From the NCBI GenBank assembly GCA_963760935.1, contig CAVXFB010000006.1, positions 1,052,337 to 1,116,336 of the forward strand: 64,000 nucleotides of DNA. Direction: 5' to 3'. This stretch comes from CAVXFB01 sp963760935 (GTDB lineage Bacteria; Planctomycetota; Planctomycetia; Pirellulales; Thermoguttaceae). Below the pieces are notes generated by a model, which was given only the letters and a program-made list of their open reading frames with translations, ran no database searches and was not told the DNA's origin. Shown here piece by piece: positions 1 through 9,384 of this stretch. The position numbers and the translations under genes were made by a program. Every line of letters starts with the position of its first letter. Positions within the stretch are counted from its first letter, which is position 1.

Positions 1-695
1 ACTCCGAGCAGCCGCTTCGATTCGCCCGCAAAAACGCTCGTCAGCAGCGCGTTGGCCGGTCTGTTAGGCAACCAAAAATCGGTGCCCACACGCCCCGATG
101 CATGCCCTCGTTTGCGATTCCAACGCCTGACTACTCGCACAATCGGCAGCAGCCGGGTGTTGAAATAGGAGACCAGCAGCGGTGTAACCGGCAGGCCGGC
201 CCAGATTCCTTCCAATCGCGCTTGATCGTAGCGCCGATAGTGCCCAAACGACTCGTCGTGCTCACTCCAGAGCGACTCATCGGCTGGAACGGTAACCAGG
301 AAATAGCAGCCCGGACTTGCCGCGGCCAGGAGTTCTGAGAAAGCCGCGTAATCGTCGGCAATGTGTTCGAGCACGTCGGTCAGCATGAACAGCCGAGCTT
401 GGGCAGCCAGTTCGCCCAAGTCGCCCGGCGCCCGGCCGGCGATAAATCGCACGGCGGGAAAGCGCTGGCTAGCCAGTTCTACCGCCTCGGCCGAGGTATC
501 GATGCCGACGCAGTGATACTCGTCGGCCAACGCAGCGATGTTTGCGCCCGTACCGCAACCGACATCGACGATCGTAGTTTGCGGCGATCGTGGCGCGACT
601 TGCGCCACCAGCCGGCGCAGAATCCGTCGCCGCGCGACAAACCACCAGTGCCGCTGCTCGATGTCGGCGTGAAGTTGAAACTGCTCGGATTGCAT
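1..695 (-). CDS. class I SAM-dependent methyltransferase, C-terminus cut by the window edge
   Basis: The reading frame starts at an ATG (695-693) and is still open at base 1, so the last part is missing. It begins MQSEQFQLHADIEQRHWWF, the usual start of methyltransferases found in glycan and lipid clusters. The SAM-binding motif I reads VDVGCGTGAN near residues 48-57, and LTDVLEHIADDY about 65 residues later is the motif IV/post-motif region. This family methylates small molecules or sugars; the substrate cannot be told from the sequence. It lies downstream of the aminotransferase on the same strand, but the hairpin between them makes co-transcription uncertain. The family call is firm, the substrate is unknown. 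Confidence 0.8.
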   Translation of the reverse strand, partial: MQSEQFQLHADIEQRHWWFVARRRILRRLVAQVAPRSPQTTIVDVGCGTGANIAALADEYHCVGIDTSAEAVELASQRFPAVRFIAGRAPGDLGELAAQARLFMLTDVLEHIADDYAAFSELLAAASPGCYFLVTVPADESLWSEHDESFGHYRRYDQARLEGIWAGLPVTPLLVSYFNTRLLPIVRVVRRWNRKRGHASGRVGTDFWLPNRPANALLTSVFAGESKRLLG

Positions 696-713
696 AGTAA
701 GGGATTGGAGTCG

Positions 714-735
714 CGTAGGGTCCGCCTTGTGGACC
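714..735 (+). repeat. short palindromic repeat, copy 1
   Basis: The 22 bases 714-735 contain GGTCCGC-ctt-GTGGACC, a 7-bp hairpin with one G-T pair. A copy differing at one base lies at 48385-48406. Both copies are just past the 3' end of a gene, so they may be dispersed intergenic palindromes. Confidence 0.55.
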
Positions 736-738
736 AAG

Positions 739-781
739 CAGGGACACGGTCCGCACGGCGGACCGTACGGCTTAGTCCCTG
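739..781 (-). terminator. nested hairpin after the aminotransferase gene
   Basis: Outer arms CAGGGAC (739-745) and GTCCCTG (775-781) enclose inner arms ACGGTCCG (746-753) and CGGACCGT (759-766) with a 5-base loop. There is no clear T tract, so this may be a terminator, an mRNA-stabilising structure or another dispersed palindrome. The outer right arm overlaps the stop codon of the aminotransferase. Confidence 0.4.
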
Positions 782-2010
782 TTGCCTCCTAAACAGCGGC
801 TAATTTGCCGCACGGCCTGGCGCAGGCGGTTTTCGTTCTCCACCAGCGCCATTCGCACATAACCTTCGCCAGCCGCGCCGAAACCGGCGCCGGGGCTCAC
901 CACGACGTCACCTTCTTTGAGCAGCTTCATGGCGAAGTCCAGCGACTTCATTTGCGACGCCCAGGGCTCCGGCATTTTAGCCCAGACGAACATGCTGGCC
1001 TTCGGACGCGGCACTGGCCAACCGATTCGCTCCAGTCCTTCACACAGCACATCGCGGCGGCGTTGGTACGTCGCTGCCTGGGCCTCGACGGCCGCATCCG
1101 TGTGTCGCAAGGCCATGATGGCCGCGATTTGGATGGGCCGAAACATGCCGTAATCGTAATAACCCTTGATCGTCGAGAGGGCCCGGATCATTTCAGCGTT
1201 GCCGGCGGCAAAACCGACGCGCCAGCCGGCCATGTTGTAGCCTTTGCTCATCGTCGTCAGTTCGACGCCAACGTCGATCGCCCCTGGGGCCGCCAGAAAA
1301 CTCGGCGTCTTGTAGCCGTCGAACGTCACGTCGGCATATGCCAGATCGCTAATGACCATGAACCCGTAGCGTTTGGCCAGCTTGACAATCTCAACGTAGA
1401 ACTCCGGCTCGACAACAACCGTGGAAGGATTGTGCGGAAAGTTGACGACCAGCAACTTCGGCCGGGGCACCAGATGCCGGCACGTATAGTCGATGTTCGC
1501 CAGCAGCTTGGCGCTGTCGGCTACTTCCAGCAGAATCGCGTTTGCCGCCGCCATGGCCACGGCGTACAGATGGGCCGGATACGACGGGGCCGGCACAATG
1601 GCCGTATCGCCCGGGCCCACCAGCGCCAGGCACAGATGGCTGAAGCCCTCCTTCGATCCCAGGCACGCAATCAGCTCGCGCTGCGGATCAAGGTGGACGC
1701 CGTATTGCTTGAAGTACTTGGCTGCCGCCTCGCGCCGCAGGCTGAGAATGCCCTGGGCCGGTGCATAACCATGGTTTTTTGGATCCCGGGCGGCCTCGGC
1801 CAATTTGTCGATAACCAAGTCCTGCGGCGGGTCGCTCGGGTTGCCCATGCCGAGGTCGATCACGTCGGCCCCGGCCCGCCGCTTCTCATACATCAACTTG
1901 TTGATCTCGGCGAACAGATATGGCGGCAGTCGACGAACCCGCTCGGCCACTTCAATGGTAAACGGCCGATTCTGTGCGACAGGTTCGGTTTCGGAGGTGA
2001 CGTCGTTCAT
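772..2010 (-). CDS. class I/II PLP-dependent aminotransferase, AlaC-like
   Basis: A 412-residue fold-type I aminotransferase. The PLP lysine sits in [17 protein letters not shown], the phosphate and ring-binding parts in GSKEGFSHL and [12 protein letters not shown], and the N-terminus has [12 protein letters not shown]. This pattern is typical of the AlaC/YfdZ group, which makes alanine from pyruvate with glutamate; LL-diaminopimelate aminotransferases are close relatives and cannot be excluded. I chose the ATG at 2010 over a TTG at 2073 because the extra 21 residues do not look like the family. It lies 63 bases downstream of the HIT gene on the same strand, so the two may be co-transcribed. 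Confidence 0.85.
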   Translation of the reverse strand: MNDVTSETEPVAQNRPFTIEVAERVRRLPPYLFAEINKLMYEKRRAGADVIDLGMGNPSDPPQDLVIDKLAEAARDPKNHGYAPAQGILSLRREAAAKYFKQYGVHLDPQRELIACLGSKEGFSHLCLALVGPGDTAIVPAPSYPAHLYAVAMAAANAILLEVADSAKLLANIDYTCRHLVPRPKLLVVNFPHNPSTVVVEPEFYVEIVKLAKRYGFMVISDLAYADVTFDGYKTPSFLAAPGAIDVGVELTTMSKGYNMAGWRVGFAAGNAEMIRALSTIKGYYDYGMFRPIQIAAIMALRHTDAAVEAQAATYQRRRDVLCEGLERIGWPVPRPKASMFVWAKMPEPWASQMKSLDFAMKLLKEGDVVVSPGAGFGAAGEGYVRMALVENENRLRQAVRQISRCLGGNRD

Positions 2011-2073
2011 GCAGTCAACAACAGTCTCAACGTTGCGAATGAGGGCGGGGCGACTTGTCACACAATCAAGCAA

Positions 2074-2622
2074 TCAAGATGAACTCTCCTGAGTCTTTGC
2101 CAATTCTACCGTTAGCATATCCCAAAGAGCTTCGAGCGACTGCGGAATCGTTCGCACGCCGGCGATGGTAGGCATGAAGTTCGTGTCGCCAATCCAACGG
2201 GGGACGACATGCCAATGGAGATGGCCGGGCACGCCGGCCCCGGCCGCGCGCCCGAGATTCAACCCAATATTGAAGCCCTGCGGCTGCATCAAGTTCTCGA
2301 GCGCAGCCACCATTCGGGTGATAGTCCGCGATAGCTCTGATTGCACCCTGTCGCACAGTTCGTCGAGCCGGGCCACATGCCGTTGCGGAGCAATCAGCAC
2401 GTGTCCGTTATTATAGGGGTACCGATTCAATATAGCGACGGTATGCTCGCCGCGGTAAACAATGAGACGTTTCCGGTCGTCGCCCGCGGGGGCCGCCTGG
2501 CACAAAAAGCATTCCGGGTCGGCGCCGGCCAGAAGGTCCTCGTCGCGCAGTGGCTGGCTGACAGTCTTTTCCCCGAGGATGTAGCCCAGCCGCCACGGCG
2601 CCCAAAGTTGCTCGTTCGACAC
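2074..2622 (-). CDS. HIT family protein (Ap4A phosphorylase/hydrolase-like)
   Basis: A 182-residue histidine-triad protein. The catalytic triad is HLHWH at residues 134-138, preceded by NNGHVLIAPQRHV. A CFLC pair near residues 38-41 may bind zinc, as in HIT proteins that cleave dinucleoside polyphosphates such as Ap4A. The start is a GTG at 2622 with GGGAG about 10 bases upstream. The frame is open further upstream, but that part looks non-coding. The aminotransferase follows 63 bases downstream on the same strand. The family is certain; the substrate is inferred. Confidence 0.88.
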   Translation of the reverse strand: MSNEQLWAPWRLGYILGEKTVSQPLRDEDLLAGADPECFLCQAAPAGDDRKRLIVYRGEHTVAILNRYPYNNGHVLIAPQRHVARLDELCDRVQSELSRTITRMVAALENLMQPQGFNIGLNLGRAAGAGVPGHLHWHVVPRWIGDTNFMPTIAGVRTIPQSLEALWDMLTVELAKTQESSS

Positions 2623-2675
2623 AGGTTCTAACTCCCGAAAAGCTGCTGACGCTCGGTGGGGTACGATGCTTCGAC

Positions 2676-2704
2676 AGTCTAGCCCGCCGGCTAGCATCGG
2701 ACAA
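2676..2704 (-). promoter_or_regulatory. candidate sigma70-type promoter for the HIT gene
   Basis: Read on the minus strand, TTGTCC (2704-2699) is followed by 17 bases and TAGACT (2681-2676), four of six matches at each box. It would start transcription about 45 bases before the GTG. This is inferred from spacing only. Confidence 0.35.
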
Positions 2705-2931
2705 GGAACGGCTTCGGGTTCCCCCATAATAGCGATTTTCAAGTTGTACGGCCGCGGAGGTCGACACTGATAATAGGGGCTGGGCGGCTTTTTCTGCCAA
2801 CGGCGGCTGTATGGTCGGCCCGGCCACTGCCCGACACCAATGTCGGCGGATACACTTAAGGGATTAGAAAGTCTCACAATCCGCCGCAATCGACCCACCG
2901 CTTACCGACACACTTTGGCGATTTTGCATCC

Positions 2932-3706
2932 GTGATAGATTTCCGCGTCGACCTAAACGTGTTCCGTGGTCCTCTGGACCTGCTGCTCTATCTGGTGCGC
3001 AAGCACGAGGTCGAGATTGTTGACATTCCCATCGCCGCGATCACGGACCAGTATCTCGAATATCTGACGCTGATCGAGCAATTGGACGTTAATGCGGTGG
3101 GCGATTTTCTGGCGATCGCCAGCCTGCTGATCGAGATCAAGTCGCAACAGGTGCTGCCGCGGAGCGACGAGGTGCAGGACGAAGTGGAAGACCCGCGGCA
3201 GGAGTTGGTACGCCGCCTGCTGGAATATAAGAAGTATCGCGACGCCGCCAGTATTCTGGAAGAGCGCAGCCGCAGTTGGCAGCAGCATTATTCGCGACTG
3301 TCGACCGACCTGCCGCGACCCGATCGCGATTTGGCCGGCCAGCCGATCCAGGAAGTCGAACTGTGGGACTTGGTGAGCGCGTTCGGCCGCATCATGCCGC
3401 GATTCGGAGGCGGCCAAGCCGTCGAGCATCATCTACGACGATACGCCGATCCACGTCCACATGAGCCGCATCCACGCCCGGCTCGTTGAACGAGGCCGCC
3501 TGTCGTTTCGCGATCTCTTCGATCCGAGCATGCACAAGTCGAAGCTAGTCGGCATCTTCCTGGCGATCTTGGAACTCGTGCGCCATCACCACGTGCGGGT
3601 AGAGCAGAATGCCCTGTTCGGTGAGATTTGGATTCTGCCGAATCTCGAATCCGCCGGCCCGCTCGATCTGTCGGACGTCGATGAATATGAACACGCGGGT
3701 AATTAG
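2932..3706 (+). CDS. scpA: segregation and condensation protein A, frame broken by one extra base
   Basis: ScpA is the kleisin subunit that bridges SMC and ScpB in the bacterial condensin. The N-terminal frame starts at GTG 2932 with VFRGPLDLLLYLVRKHEVEI, the family hallmark, and runs to about 3410. The C-terminal winged-helix part (SSIIYDDTPIHVHMSRIHAR through LFGEIWILP) lies in the next frame and ends at 3706. Removing one base in the GGAGGCGGCC stretch (about 3406-3421) gives a normal 257-residue protein. An assembly or sequencing error is likely, because loss of scpA is usually harmful. It is divergent from the HIT gene. The family is certain. Confidence 0.88.
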
Positions 3707-3745
3707 GGGCTGGGGACTTGGGGATTCGAGACCTTAAGACTCCCT
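3707..3745 (+). repeat. G-run intergenic tract
   Basis: Immediately after the scpA stop, the plus strand carries GGGG runs spaced by 2-4 bases (GGGGCTGGGGACTTGGGG), enough for a G-quadruplex. Similar tracts occur just upstream of glcD, hisC and the FAD/Fe-S dehydrogenase. Confidence 0.45.
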
Positions 3746-3790
3746 GAACTGCCAGCCCGTACTCCCAAGCCTCTAGCACTTTTCACCCGC

Positions 3791-4630
3791 ATGATCAACA
3801 ACCTGCCCGTCAAAACGCTCACGCACAAGGACCTTACGATCGAGGGCTACTCGCGGGCCGCAGTGCAGACGTATTGGCGGATACCGGAATTGAAGATCGG
3901 CTTCGACTTCGGGGCACAGCCCTGGTCGTTTATGGGCACGCCCACCTGGTTCGTCTCGCACACGCACATGGACCACCTGATCGCCCTGCCGGTCTACGTG
4001 GCGCGGCGGCGGATGATGAAGATGGAGCCGCCGGTGATCTATCTGCCCGAGGCGGCTGTCGAACCGATGGAGCGGGTGTTGCGGCTCTTCAGTCGCATGG
4101 ATCGCGGGCGGCTGCCCTGCCAACTGCTGCCGATGAAGGCGGGCGATGAGTTCGAGTTGTCACGCGAGCAGGTCGTAACCGTCTCGGCCACGACGCATAC
4201 CGTCCCGTCGCTGGGGTTCGTCGTATGGGAGCGGCGGCGAAAATTGAAGCCAGAGTTCCAGGGCCTTCCCGGCAATCAAATTCGCGACCTCCGCCTGAGT
4301 GGCGCAGAAGTGACCGCCGAGGTCCGGGTTCCACGGCTGGCCTACCTGGGCGACAGTTCGCCCGAAGGGCTCGACGCCTGCCCCGCCATGTACGAGGCCC
4401 AGGTGCTAATCATGGAGTTGACATTTGTCTCGCCCCGTCATCGCCGCGAAAAGATCCACAAGTTCGGCCACATGCATCTGGACGACTTCATGGAGCGTCG
4501 CGACAAGTTCCGCAACGAGCTAGTGATCGCCAGCCACTTCAGCACGCGCTATCATCCCAATCAGGTCCGCGATTGCGTGACTAAGGCCCTGCCCGACATG
4601 CTCGACGGCCGGCTGCACCTGTGGCTTTGA
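3791..4630 (+). CDS. metallo-beta-lactamase fold hydrolase, RNase Z-like
   Basis: A 279-residue MBL-fold protein. The zinc motif SHTHMDHLIALP (His57, His59, Asp61, His62) is followed by HTVPSLGF, YLGDSSPE, FGHMHLDDF and SHFSTRYHPNQV. The last matches the HxSxRY-type motif of RNase Z, which cuts tRNA precursors at the 3' end. It is somewhat shorter than typical RNase Z, and the exosite arm is not obvious, so it could be another phosphodiesterase of the family. It starts at ATG 3791 and faces the DUF1598 gene across a hairpin. Confidence 0.75.
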   Translation: MINNLPVKTLTHKDLTIEGYSRAAVQTYWRIPELKIGFDFGAQPWSFMGTPTWFVSHTHMDHLIALPVYVARRRMMKMEPPVIYLPEAAVEPMERVLRLFSRMDRGRLPCQLLPMKAGDEFELSREQVVTVSATTHTVPSLGFVVWERRRKLKPEFQGLPGNQIRDLRLSGAEVTAEVRVPRLAYLGDSSPEGLDACPAMYEAQVLIMELTFVSPRHRREKIHKFGHMHLDDFMERRDKFRNELVIASHFSTRYHPNQVRDCVTKALPDMLDGRLHLWL

Positions 4631-4686
4631 GAGTGTGGCGGGGCAAACGCAGTCAAGTTCCACCACGAAACCGTATTGAAACCGAA

Positions 4687-4729
4687 AAGTCGCCGACGGC
4701 TTGCCTACCAGAGCATCCGTCGGCGACTT
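4687..4729. terminator. perfect 13-bp hairpin between convergent genes
   Basis: AAGTCGCCGACGG (4687-4699) and its exact reverse complement (4717-4729) enclose 17 bases. It lies between two convergent genes, ends in AA/TT on both sides and could stop transcription from both directions. Confidence 0.6.
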
Positions 4730-4752
4730 CGATTTACCTTGCACGGAGAAGC

Positions 4753-6096
4753 TTAGTCCCACCACCACTGGCCCTTGGCCAATGTCGGCTTGATGCTCTC
4801 GTGAAGTTTGTTGACTTTGTCCTTGGCGTCGCTCAGGAGATTGTCCGACTCGAGAGCCCGGGTCGCTTGAATGGTCACGCCACCGCCGATCGGCGTTCCG
4901 AGTGTGCCACCCGCAGCGTTGCCCTGCCAAATGGCGTTGACGGCCGACTCGACCGTCTTCGGCACACTGTACGTTTCGATGGGGAAGGCCTTCTCGCTGC
5001 CGAACAGTTCCATCTTCCAGCCGGCCTTGCCGCAATAGTCCTGCTGCTGAATGTATGCCGCGGCCACGGCCAGGTCGATGAGATTCCGAAGCTCGGCATA
5101 CACAGGTGACCGCTCGGCCAGTTGCGGATATCGCTTGGTGAAGGCGGTCACGAACGCCTTGCTGGCCTTGTCACCGCGGCCGGCGGCCGTCCGACGCTCT
5201 CCAGTCTTCAGGACGACTTCATCCTCGCCGACTAGCTTGACGCCGTCGCCGACCAATTCCATCGCCAGCTTGTCCTCGCTCTGCCGCACGCATTGATAGT
5301 CGGGCACAAAGTACCAGCGTTTCAGGTCGTTGCGACTGCCACCACTGAGCTTGGCGCGCTCGACATAGCTGATCAGTCGTACGGGCGGCGTTTCCAAACC
5401 GATGCCGATCAACTTCATGCGGTAGTCTGCTTCGACTAGGACTTGCGCAAAGTGTGTCTTCGGCGAAACGCCGTTGATAGTGACCGTCTGCAAACCGAGG
5501 CTGTTGCGCATGCCCTGGGCAATAAACTGGATTTCATTGTCATTTGGTTTGCTAACGAGATGGATGGTGCGAGCGAATTGTTGCATCGCGGCCAGCCCCT
5601 CCTGGGTCGGATCAATCGAGCAGCCAATCAGGCCTGTCGGTTTGCCGCTGGCGGGGAACATTCTCAGCGCCGCCACCACGTCTTGAAGTTGCACCACGGG
5701 CCGACGGCTGGTAAGCCCAACTACACGACCAGCAACATCTGAGACCCAGCCCTCGGCCGGACCAGCCAGGACGATATCGTGGCTATCGGGATAATAGAAG
5801 ACGTAGCGGACGCGTTGAAGTCCGGCTAAGTAGCGCATCTCATCGCTCAACGTTCCCTCGTGATCGATCACGGCTTGCTCTAGACGGTTGAGCGAGATCT
5901 TTCGCAGGCCGCTGTATTTTGCGACCTTTGGATCCAGTGTCGCTTTGGCCGCCGACACGCGCTCATTGATAAGCTGGCCGCCGGGATCAACTAAGACCTT
6001 GGTCCGCAGCACGCCCTCCGCGTCAACCGACACACCGGCGACTTGGGCCCAGACCGTCGAGGGCGCACCGATTGCTACGGCGATGAGCACCAGCAA
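4753..6096 (-). CDS. secreted DUF1598-type protein of unknown function
   Basis: A protein of about 447 residues, with a hydrophobic signal peptide (LVLIAVAIGAPSTVWAQ). The central part RYVFYYPDSHDIVLAGPAEG followed by SIDPTQEGLA fits the planctomycete DUF1598 family, whose function is unknown. The open frame begins at TTG 6096. However, an ATG at 6132 has GGAG a few bases upstream, lies in the same frame, and would supply the missing basic N-terminus. It is separated from the rest by a TGA at codon 4 (6123-6121), which may be a base error. The product is probably periplasmic. The family is fairly sure; the start is uncertain. Confidence 0.75.
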   Translation of the reverse strand: MLVLIAVAIGAPSTVWAQVAGVSVDAEGVLRTKVLVDPGGQLINERVSAAKATLDPKVAKYSGLRKISLNRLEQAVIDHEGTLSDEMRYLAGLQRVRYVFYYPDSHDIVLAGPAEGWVSDVAGRVVGLTSRRPVVQLQDVVAALRMFPASGKPTGLIGCSIDPTQEGLAAMQQFARTIHLVSKPNDNEIQFIAQGMRNSLGLQTVTINGVSPKTHFAQVLVEADYRMKLIGIGLETPPVRLISYVERAKLSGGSRNDLKRWYFVPDYQCVRQSEDKLAMELVGDGVKLVGEDEVVLKTGERRTAAGRGDKASKAFVTAFTKRYPQLAERSPVYAELRNLIDLAVAAAYIQQQDYCGKAGWKMELFGSEKAFPIETYSVPKTVESAVNAIWQGNAAGGTLGTPIGGGVTIQATRALESDNLLSDAKDKVNKLHESIKPTLAKGQWWWD

Positions 6097-6167
6097 CCAA
6101 ATCGTCCAACCGCCGAATCCTCAAACGCGCATGGGTATGATCTCCAGATCCAGGGAAATTGTCCGGT

Positions 6168-6210
6168 ACGCTCCCACGACGCCAACTACAAGTGCCGCGG
6201 GTGGGAGCGT
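6168..6210. repeat. 10-bp inverted repeat in the DUF1598 leader
   Basis: ACGCTCCCAC (6168-6177) and GTGGGAGCGT (6201-6210) form a hairpin with a 23-base loop between the predicted promoter and the start of the DUF1598 gene. It may be a leader structure; nothing else supports regulation. Confidence 0.35.
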
Positions 6211-6230
6211 GGTTTAGAATCGTGATAGGG

Positions 6231-6259
6231 ATTTTACACCCTTGATTCTAATTTGGTAA
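6231..6259 (-). promoter_or_regulatory. candidate promoter for the DUF1598 gene
   Basis: On the minus strand TTACCA (6259-6254), 17 bases, then TAAAAT (6236-6231). Transcription would begin near 6224, upstream of the ATG at 6132, which supports that codon as the original start. Confidence 0.4.
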
Positions 6260-6439
6260 GCTGGGCAAATCAAGCAATCGTTGCAGACAAGGAATTTACA
6301 AAGCCAAGATTCTGAATGGAAGTGTCATTGCCCCCTCCGCTAGAGGCATGCCGCGCGTTCCTAATGGAATGCCTGGGGATACGTTGCTGCCCGGGCCTGC
6401 TTTCAGAACCGGTGCCGTATGCCACGCCATGCCCAGACA

Positions 6440-6634
6440 TCACCGTTTCGGCTTGTCGGCAGCAGGCGGCGTGTCTGGCCCAGACTTCCGATCAAGATTG
6501 GCCACGTCTTTCTTGGAGTTGAACACGTCATCCATTTGAAGACTTGTGGCACGGTCTTTGGCATTCCGATACACGTCTGCCTCGGCTCCGAATCTGAGAA
6601 TGCCCAGCCTTCTAAGCCAATCAACCAACTTCAT
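6440..6634 (-). CDS. 64-residue protein of unknown function
   Basis: A short frame starting at ATG 6634 with GAGAGGG upstream. It begins MKLVDWLRRLGILRFGAEA and ends in a charged, proline-rich tail (PPAADKPKR). The composition is that of a real soluble protein: an amphipathic N-terminal helix, then a polar region and a disordered tail. It has no signal peptide or known motif. It stands alone in about 900 bases without other convincing genes. I do not recognise the family. Confidence 0.5.
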   Translation of the reverse strand: MKLVDWLRRLGILRFGAEADVYRNAKDRATSLQMDDVFNSKKDVANLDRKSGPDTPPAADKPKR

Positions 6635-6933
6635 GGCGATTCACCCTCTCTTCCTAAGCCAGTTCCAGTTATTGCAACCATCGACAAACCCCAACTCGGG
6701 CGTAAAGTTCGGGTGGCGCGGTAGACCTGATCGGAATACCCGTTATACATTCGATTATTCGTTCTGCCGTCACAGCAGTGACCGAACGAGGCAGACACGG
6801 CCTGAGTTGCGTTAATTGGACGTGTGGGATTCGAGAAGAGCGGCGGTTGTCGACCCATCCGCGCCACGTCGGCAGATGTGCTCCAACATCAACGCAAAAT
6901 ATTCGCAATCCGTCGCGTGGGGTGCTAGCCTAG

Positions 6934-6962
6934 AAGACAACCGACATAGGGCGGATTATAAC
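6934..6962 (+). promoter_or_regulatory. candidate promoter for the TMTC/TPR gene
   Basis: AAGACA (6934-6939), 17 bases, TATAAC (6957-6962), about 115 bases before the ATG at 7078. The -10 box is good, the -35 box matches at four of six positions. Nothing else was seen in the gap between 6635 and 7077. Confidence 0.35.
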
Positions 6963-7077
6963 TTACACCCGGGTGTTAGCCTCTTCAACCGCCCAGGCGT
7001 TGGCCTTTTGTCGCTTAGCCCCGCGTTCACATCGGCAAGACAATGTGGTTTAGCAATGCGAGTCTGAGGACCAATTG

Positions 7078-9300
7078 ATGGGCCGCAGAAGAAGAAAAGA
7101 CGCTTTGCCGCCGGGTCGTGCTCACGGGAAGCCGATCGGCTCGGGGGCTATCGGTCGGCGCAGCACACCGGGAGAGACGCCGCTGCGAAGCCGCTATGCT
7201 ACGCTGGCCGTCTGTGTTCTTCTTCTGCTGGCGATCGTTGCCGTCTTTGGACAGACTAGTCGCCACGGCTTCGTCTACTACGATGACGACAACTATATTT
7301 ACCAGAACCCGCACGTCATGAGCGGGCTAACGACCGAGGGCATCGCCTGGGCGTTTACGACCGGCCGCGCCAGCAATTGGCATCCGCTGACTTGGCTATC
7401 CCACATGCTCGACTGCCAACTCTTCGGGCCCACACCCGGCGCACATCACATAACGAACGTCCTGCTCCATGCCGCCACGGTCATCCTGTTGTTTCTCGTG
7501 TTGCGAAGCATGACGGGCCAACTCTGGCCGAGCGCCTTTGTGGCGGCCGTCTTCGCCGTCCACCCGCTACGGGTCGAGTCGGTGGCGTGGATATCCGAGC
7601 GAAAGGACCTGCTCAGCGGCTTATTTTTCATGCTGACTTTGGCGGCATACACGGCCTACGCCCGCCGGCCGTTTTCGCTCGTGCGTTACGCGAGCGTTGT
7701 GGTCTTGCTGATGTTGGGGCTTATGTCGAAGCCGATGCTCGTCACTTTGCCCTGTGTGCTGCTGCTATTGGATTATTGGCCGTTGCGGCGATGGCATGCC
7801 GCCCCCGCGATCGGCAGCGTGTCGCAGCCAGATAAACCATCCGGCCGCACTACATTTCCCTGGCATCTGTTTGTTGAGAAGATCCCGCTCGTGGCATTAG
7901 CGGCGGCCTCCTGCGTCGCCACGCTTCTGGCCCAGGGCAAGGCCATCAATGCCCTGGACGCTATACCAATGTCATGGCGAATAGACAATGCCCTGGTTTC
8001 CTACGTGGCCTACATTTGTCAACTCTTCTACCCGGTTGGGCTGGCCCCGCTATATCCGCATCCGGGAAACAGCCTGTCCGCCTTGAAAGTCGTCGGCGCG
8101 ATTTTCGTGTTAGTGGGTATTTCTGTTGCAGCTTTGGTGTGGCGACGGCGCGTCCCCTATCTATTTGTCGGCTGGTTTTGGTATCTCGGGATGCTCGTGC
8201 CGGTAATTGGCTTGGTGCAGGTGGGATCGCACGCCATGGCAGACCGCTATACATATTTGCCGCAGATCGGGCTGTGCATCGCCATCGGCTGGGGTGTCGC
8301 CCAAGCAATTGCTTCATGGCGTTCTCGTGCCTGGGTGTGCGGCGCCGTCTCTGTGCTGGCGGTGGTGATTCTGATGGGCTGCGCCTGGCAACAGACATCA
8401 TACTGGCGCAACAGCGAAACGCTTTGGAATCGAGATTTGGCCTGCACCTCGCAGAACGCCCTCGCCCACTACAACCTCGGTAACGTCCTATCCGAGCGCG
8501 GGCGGTTCGATGCCGCCATCACTCAGTATGAACAGGCTGTCGCGATCAAGCCCGACTTCGCCGATGCCCACAACAATCTCGGCATCGCGCTCGCCCGCAG
8601 CCAACGGTACGACGACGCCATCGCGCATTTTCGCCGCTTGTTGGAAATCGAGCCGGACAGCACCGACGCCCACAACAACCTTGGCATGGCTCTGGCCGGG
8701 CGTGGGCAGGTCGACCAAGCCATCGCCGAGTATCGTCGGGCGTTAGAAATCGACGCCCGCAATGCCGAGGCCCATTACAACCTCGGTACAGCCCTGGCCC
8801 AACGGGGAGAACTCGACCCGGCCATCGAACAATATCGAAGAGCCTTGGAAATCCAGCCCGACTACGTTGAAGTCCGCTATAAGCTTGGCGCGATTCTGAA
8901 CCATCAGGGAAACATCGCGGATGCGGTCGGCCAACTGCGCGAGGCCCTTCGGTCAAAGCCAAACCACGTCGTCGTCATGAACCAACTGGCGTGGATTCTC
9001 GCGACCTGCCCGGACGCTTCGATTCGCAACGGGAGCGAAGCCGTCGACTTGGCACAACGAGCCGTGCGGCTCACCGGTGGTCGGGACCCGGCCATTCTCG
9101 GCACTTTGGCCGCCGCGAATGCTGAGGCAGGACAGTTTCGTGCAGCCTTGCAAGCGGCACGCAAGGCGATTGATCTTGCTACCCAGCAAAACAACCAAGC
9201 CCTAGCAAGATCTATCCAGGCCAAGATCTCCCTGTTCAAAGCCGGAACCCCGTTTCGAGAAACTCGACAACCGTCTCCTTCGCCGACCACGCTCCCTTAG
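7078..9300 (+). CDS. TMTC-like multi-pass membrane protein with C-terminal TPR repeats
   Basis: A 740-residue protein in two halves. Residues about 40-440 hold some ten hydrophobic segments with DDDNYIYQNPHV early on, then HPLTWLSHMLD and HPLRVESVAWISERKDLLSG. These motifs mark the GT-C-like fold seen in TMTC-type proteins, where the acidic pair binds a lipid-sugar donor. Residues about 455-700 hold at least five TPRs (AHYNLGNVLSERGRFDAAIT, AHNNLGIALA, AHYNLGTALA). This layout suggests a mannosyltransferase that docks protein substrates through the TPRs, but that activity is inferred. The start is ATG 7078, after GAGGA; a TTG one codon earlier is less likely. Confidence 0.78.
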   Translation: MGRRRRKDALPPGRAHGKPIGSGAIGRRSTPGETPLRSRYATLAVCVLLLLAIVAVFGQTSRHGFVYYDDDNYIYQNPHVMSGLTTEGIAWAFTTGRASNWHPLTWLSHMLDCQLFGPTPGAHHITNVLLHAATVILLFLVLRSMTGQLWPSAFVAAVFAVHPLRVESVAWISERKDLLSGLFFMLTLAAYTAYARRPFSLVRYASVVVLLMLGLMSKPMLVTLPCVLLLLDYWPLRRWHAAPAIGSVSQPDKPSGRTTFPWHLFVEKIPLVALAAASCVATLLAQGKAINALDAIPMSWRIDNALVSYVAYICQLFYPVGLAPLYPHPGNSLSALKVVGAIFVLVGISVAALVWRRRVPYLFVGWFWYLGMLVPVIGLVQVGSHAMADRYTYLPQIGLCIAIGWGVAQAIASWRSRAWVCGAVSVLAVVILMGCAWQQTSYWRNSETLWNRDLACTSQNALAHYNLGNVLSERGRFDAAITQYEQAVAIKPDFADAHNNLGIALARSQRYDDAIAHFRRLLEIEPDSTDAHNNLGMALAGRGQVDQAIAEYRRALEIDARNAEAHYNLGTALAQRGELDPAIEQYRRALEIQPDYVEVRYKLGAILNHQGNIADAVGQLREALRSKPNHVVVMNQLAWILATCPDASIRNGSEAVDLAQRAVRLTGGRDPAILGTLAAANAEAGQFRAALQAARKAIDLATQQNNQALARSIQAKISLFKAGTPFRETRQPSPSPTTLP

Positions 9301-9384
9301 TGCAACCACAATTGGTTCGTTCTCAATGAAACTGTCCGCGGCTAGTCGACTCGACGGTAGCCTTGTGGACGGACACTGCTGCCC

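Noticed and set aside
805..2082. A 425-codon open frame antisense to the aminotransferase
   Set aside because: It is the mirror of a well-conserved gene in GC-rich DNA, starts with TTG, and has no family-like motif.
3400..3465. Programmed frameshifting in scpA
   Set aside because: No slippery heptamer or pseudoknot is evident, and many unrelated genes in the window have the same kind of break.
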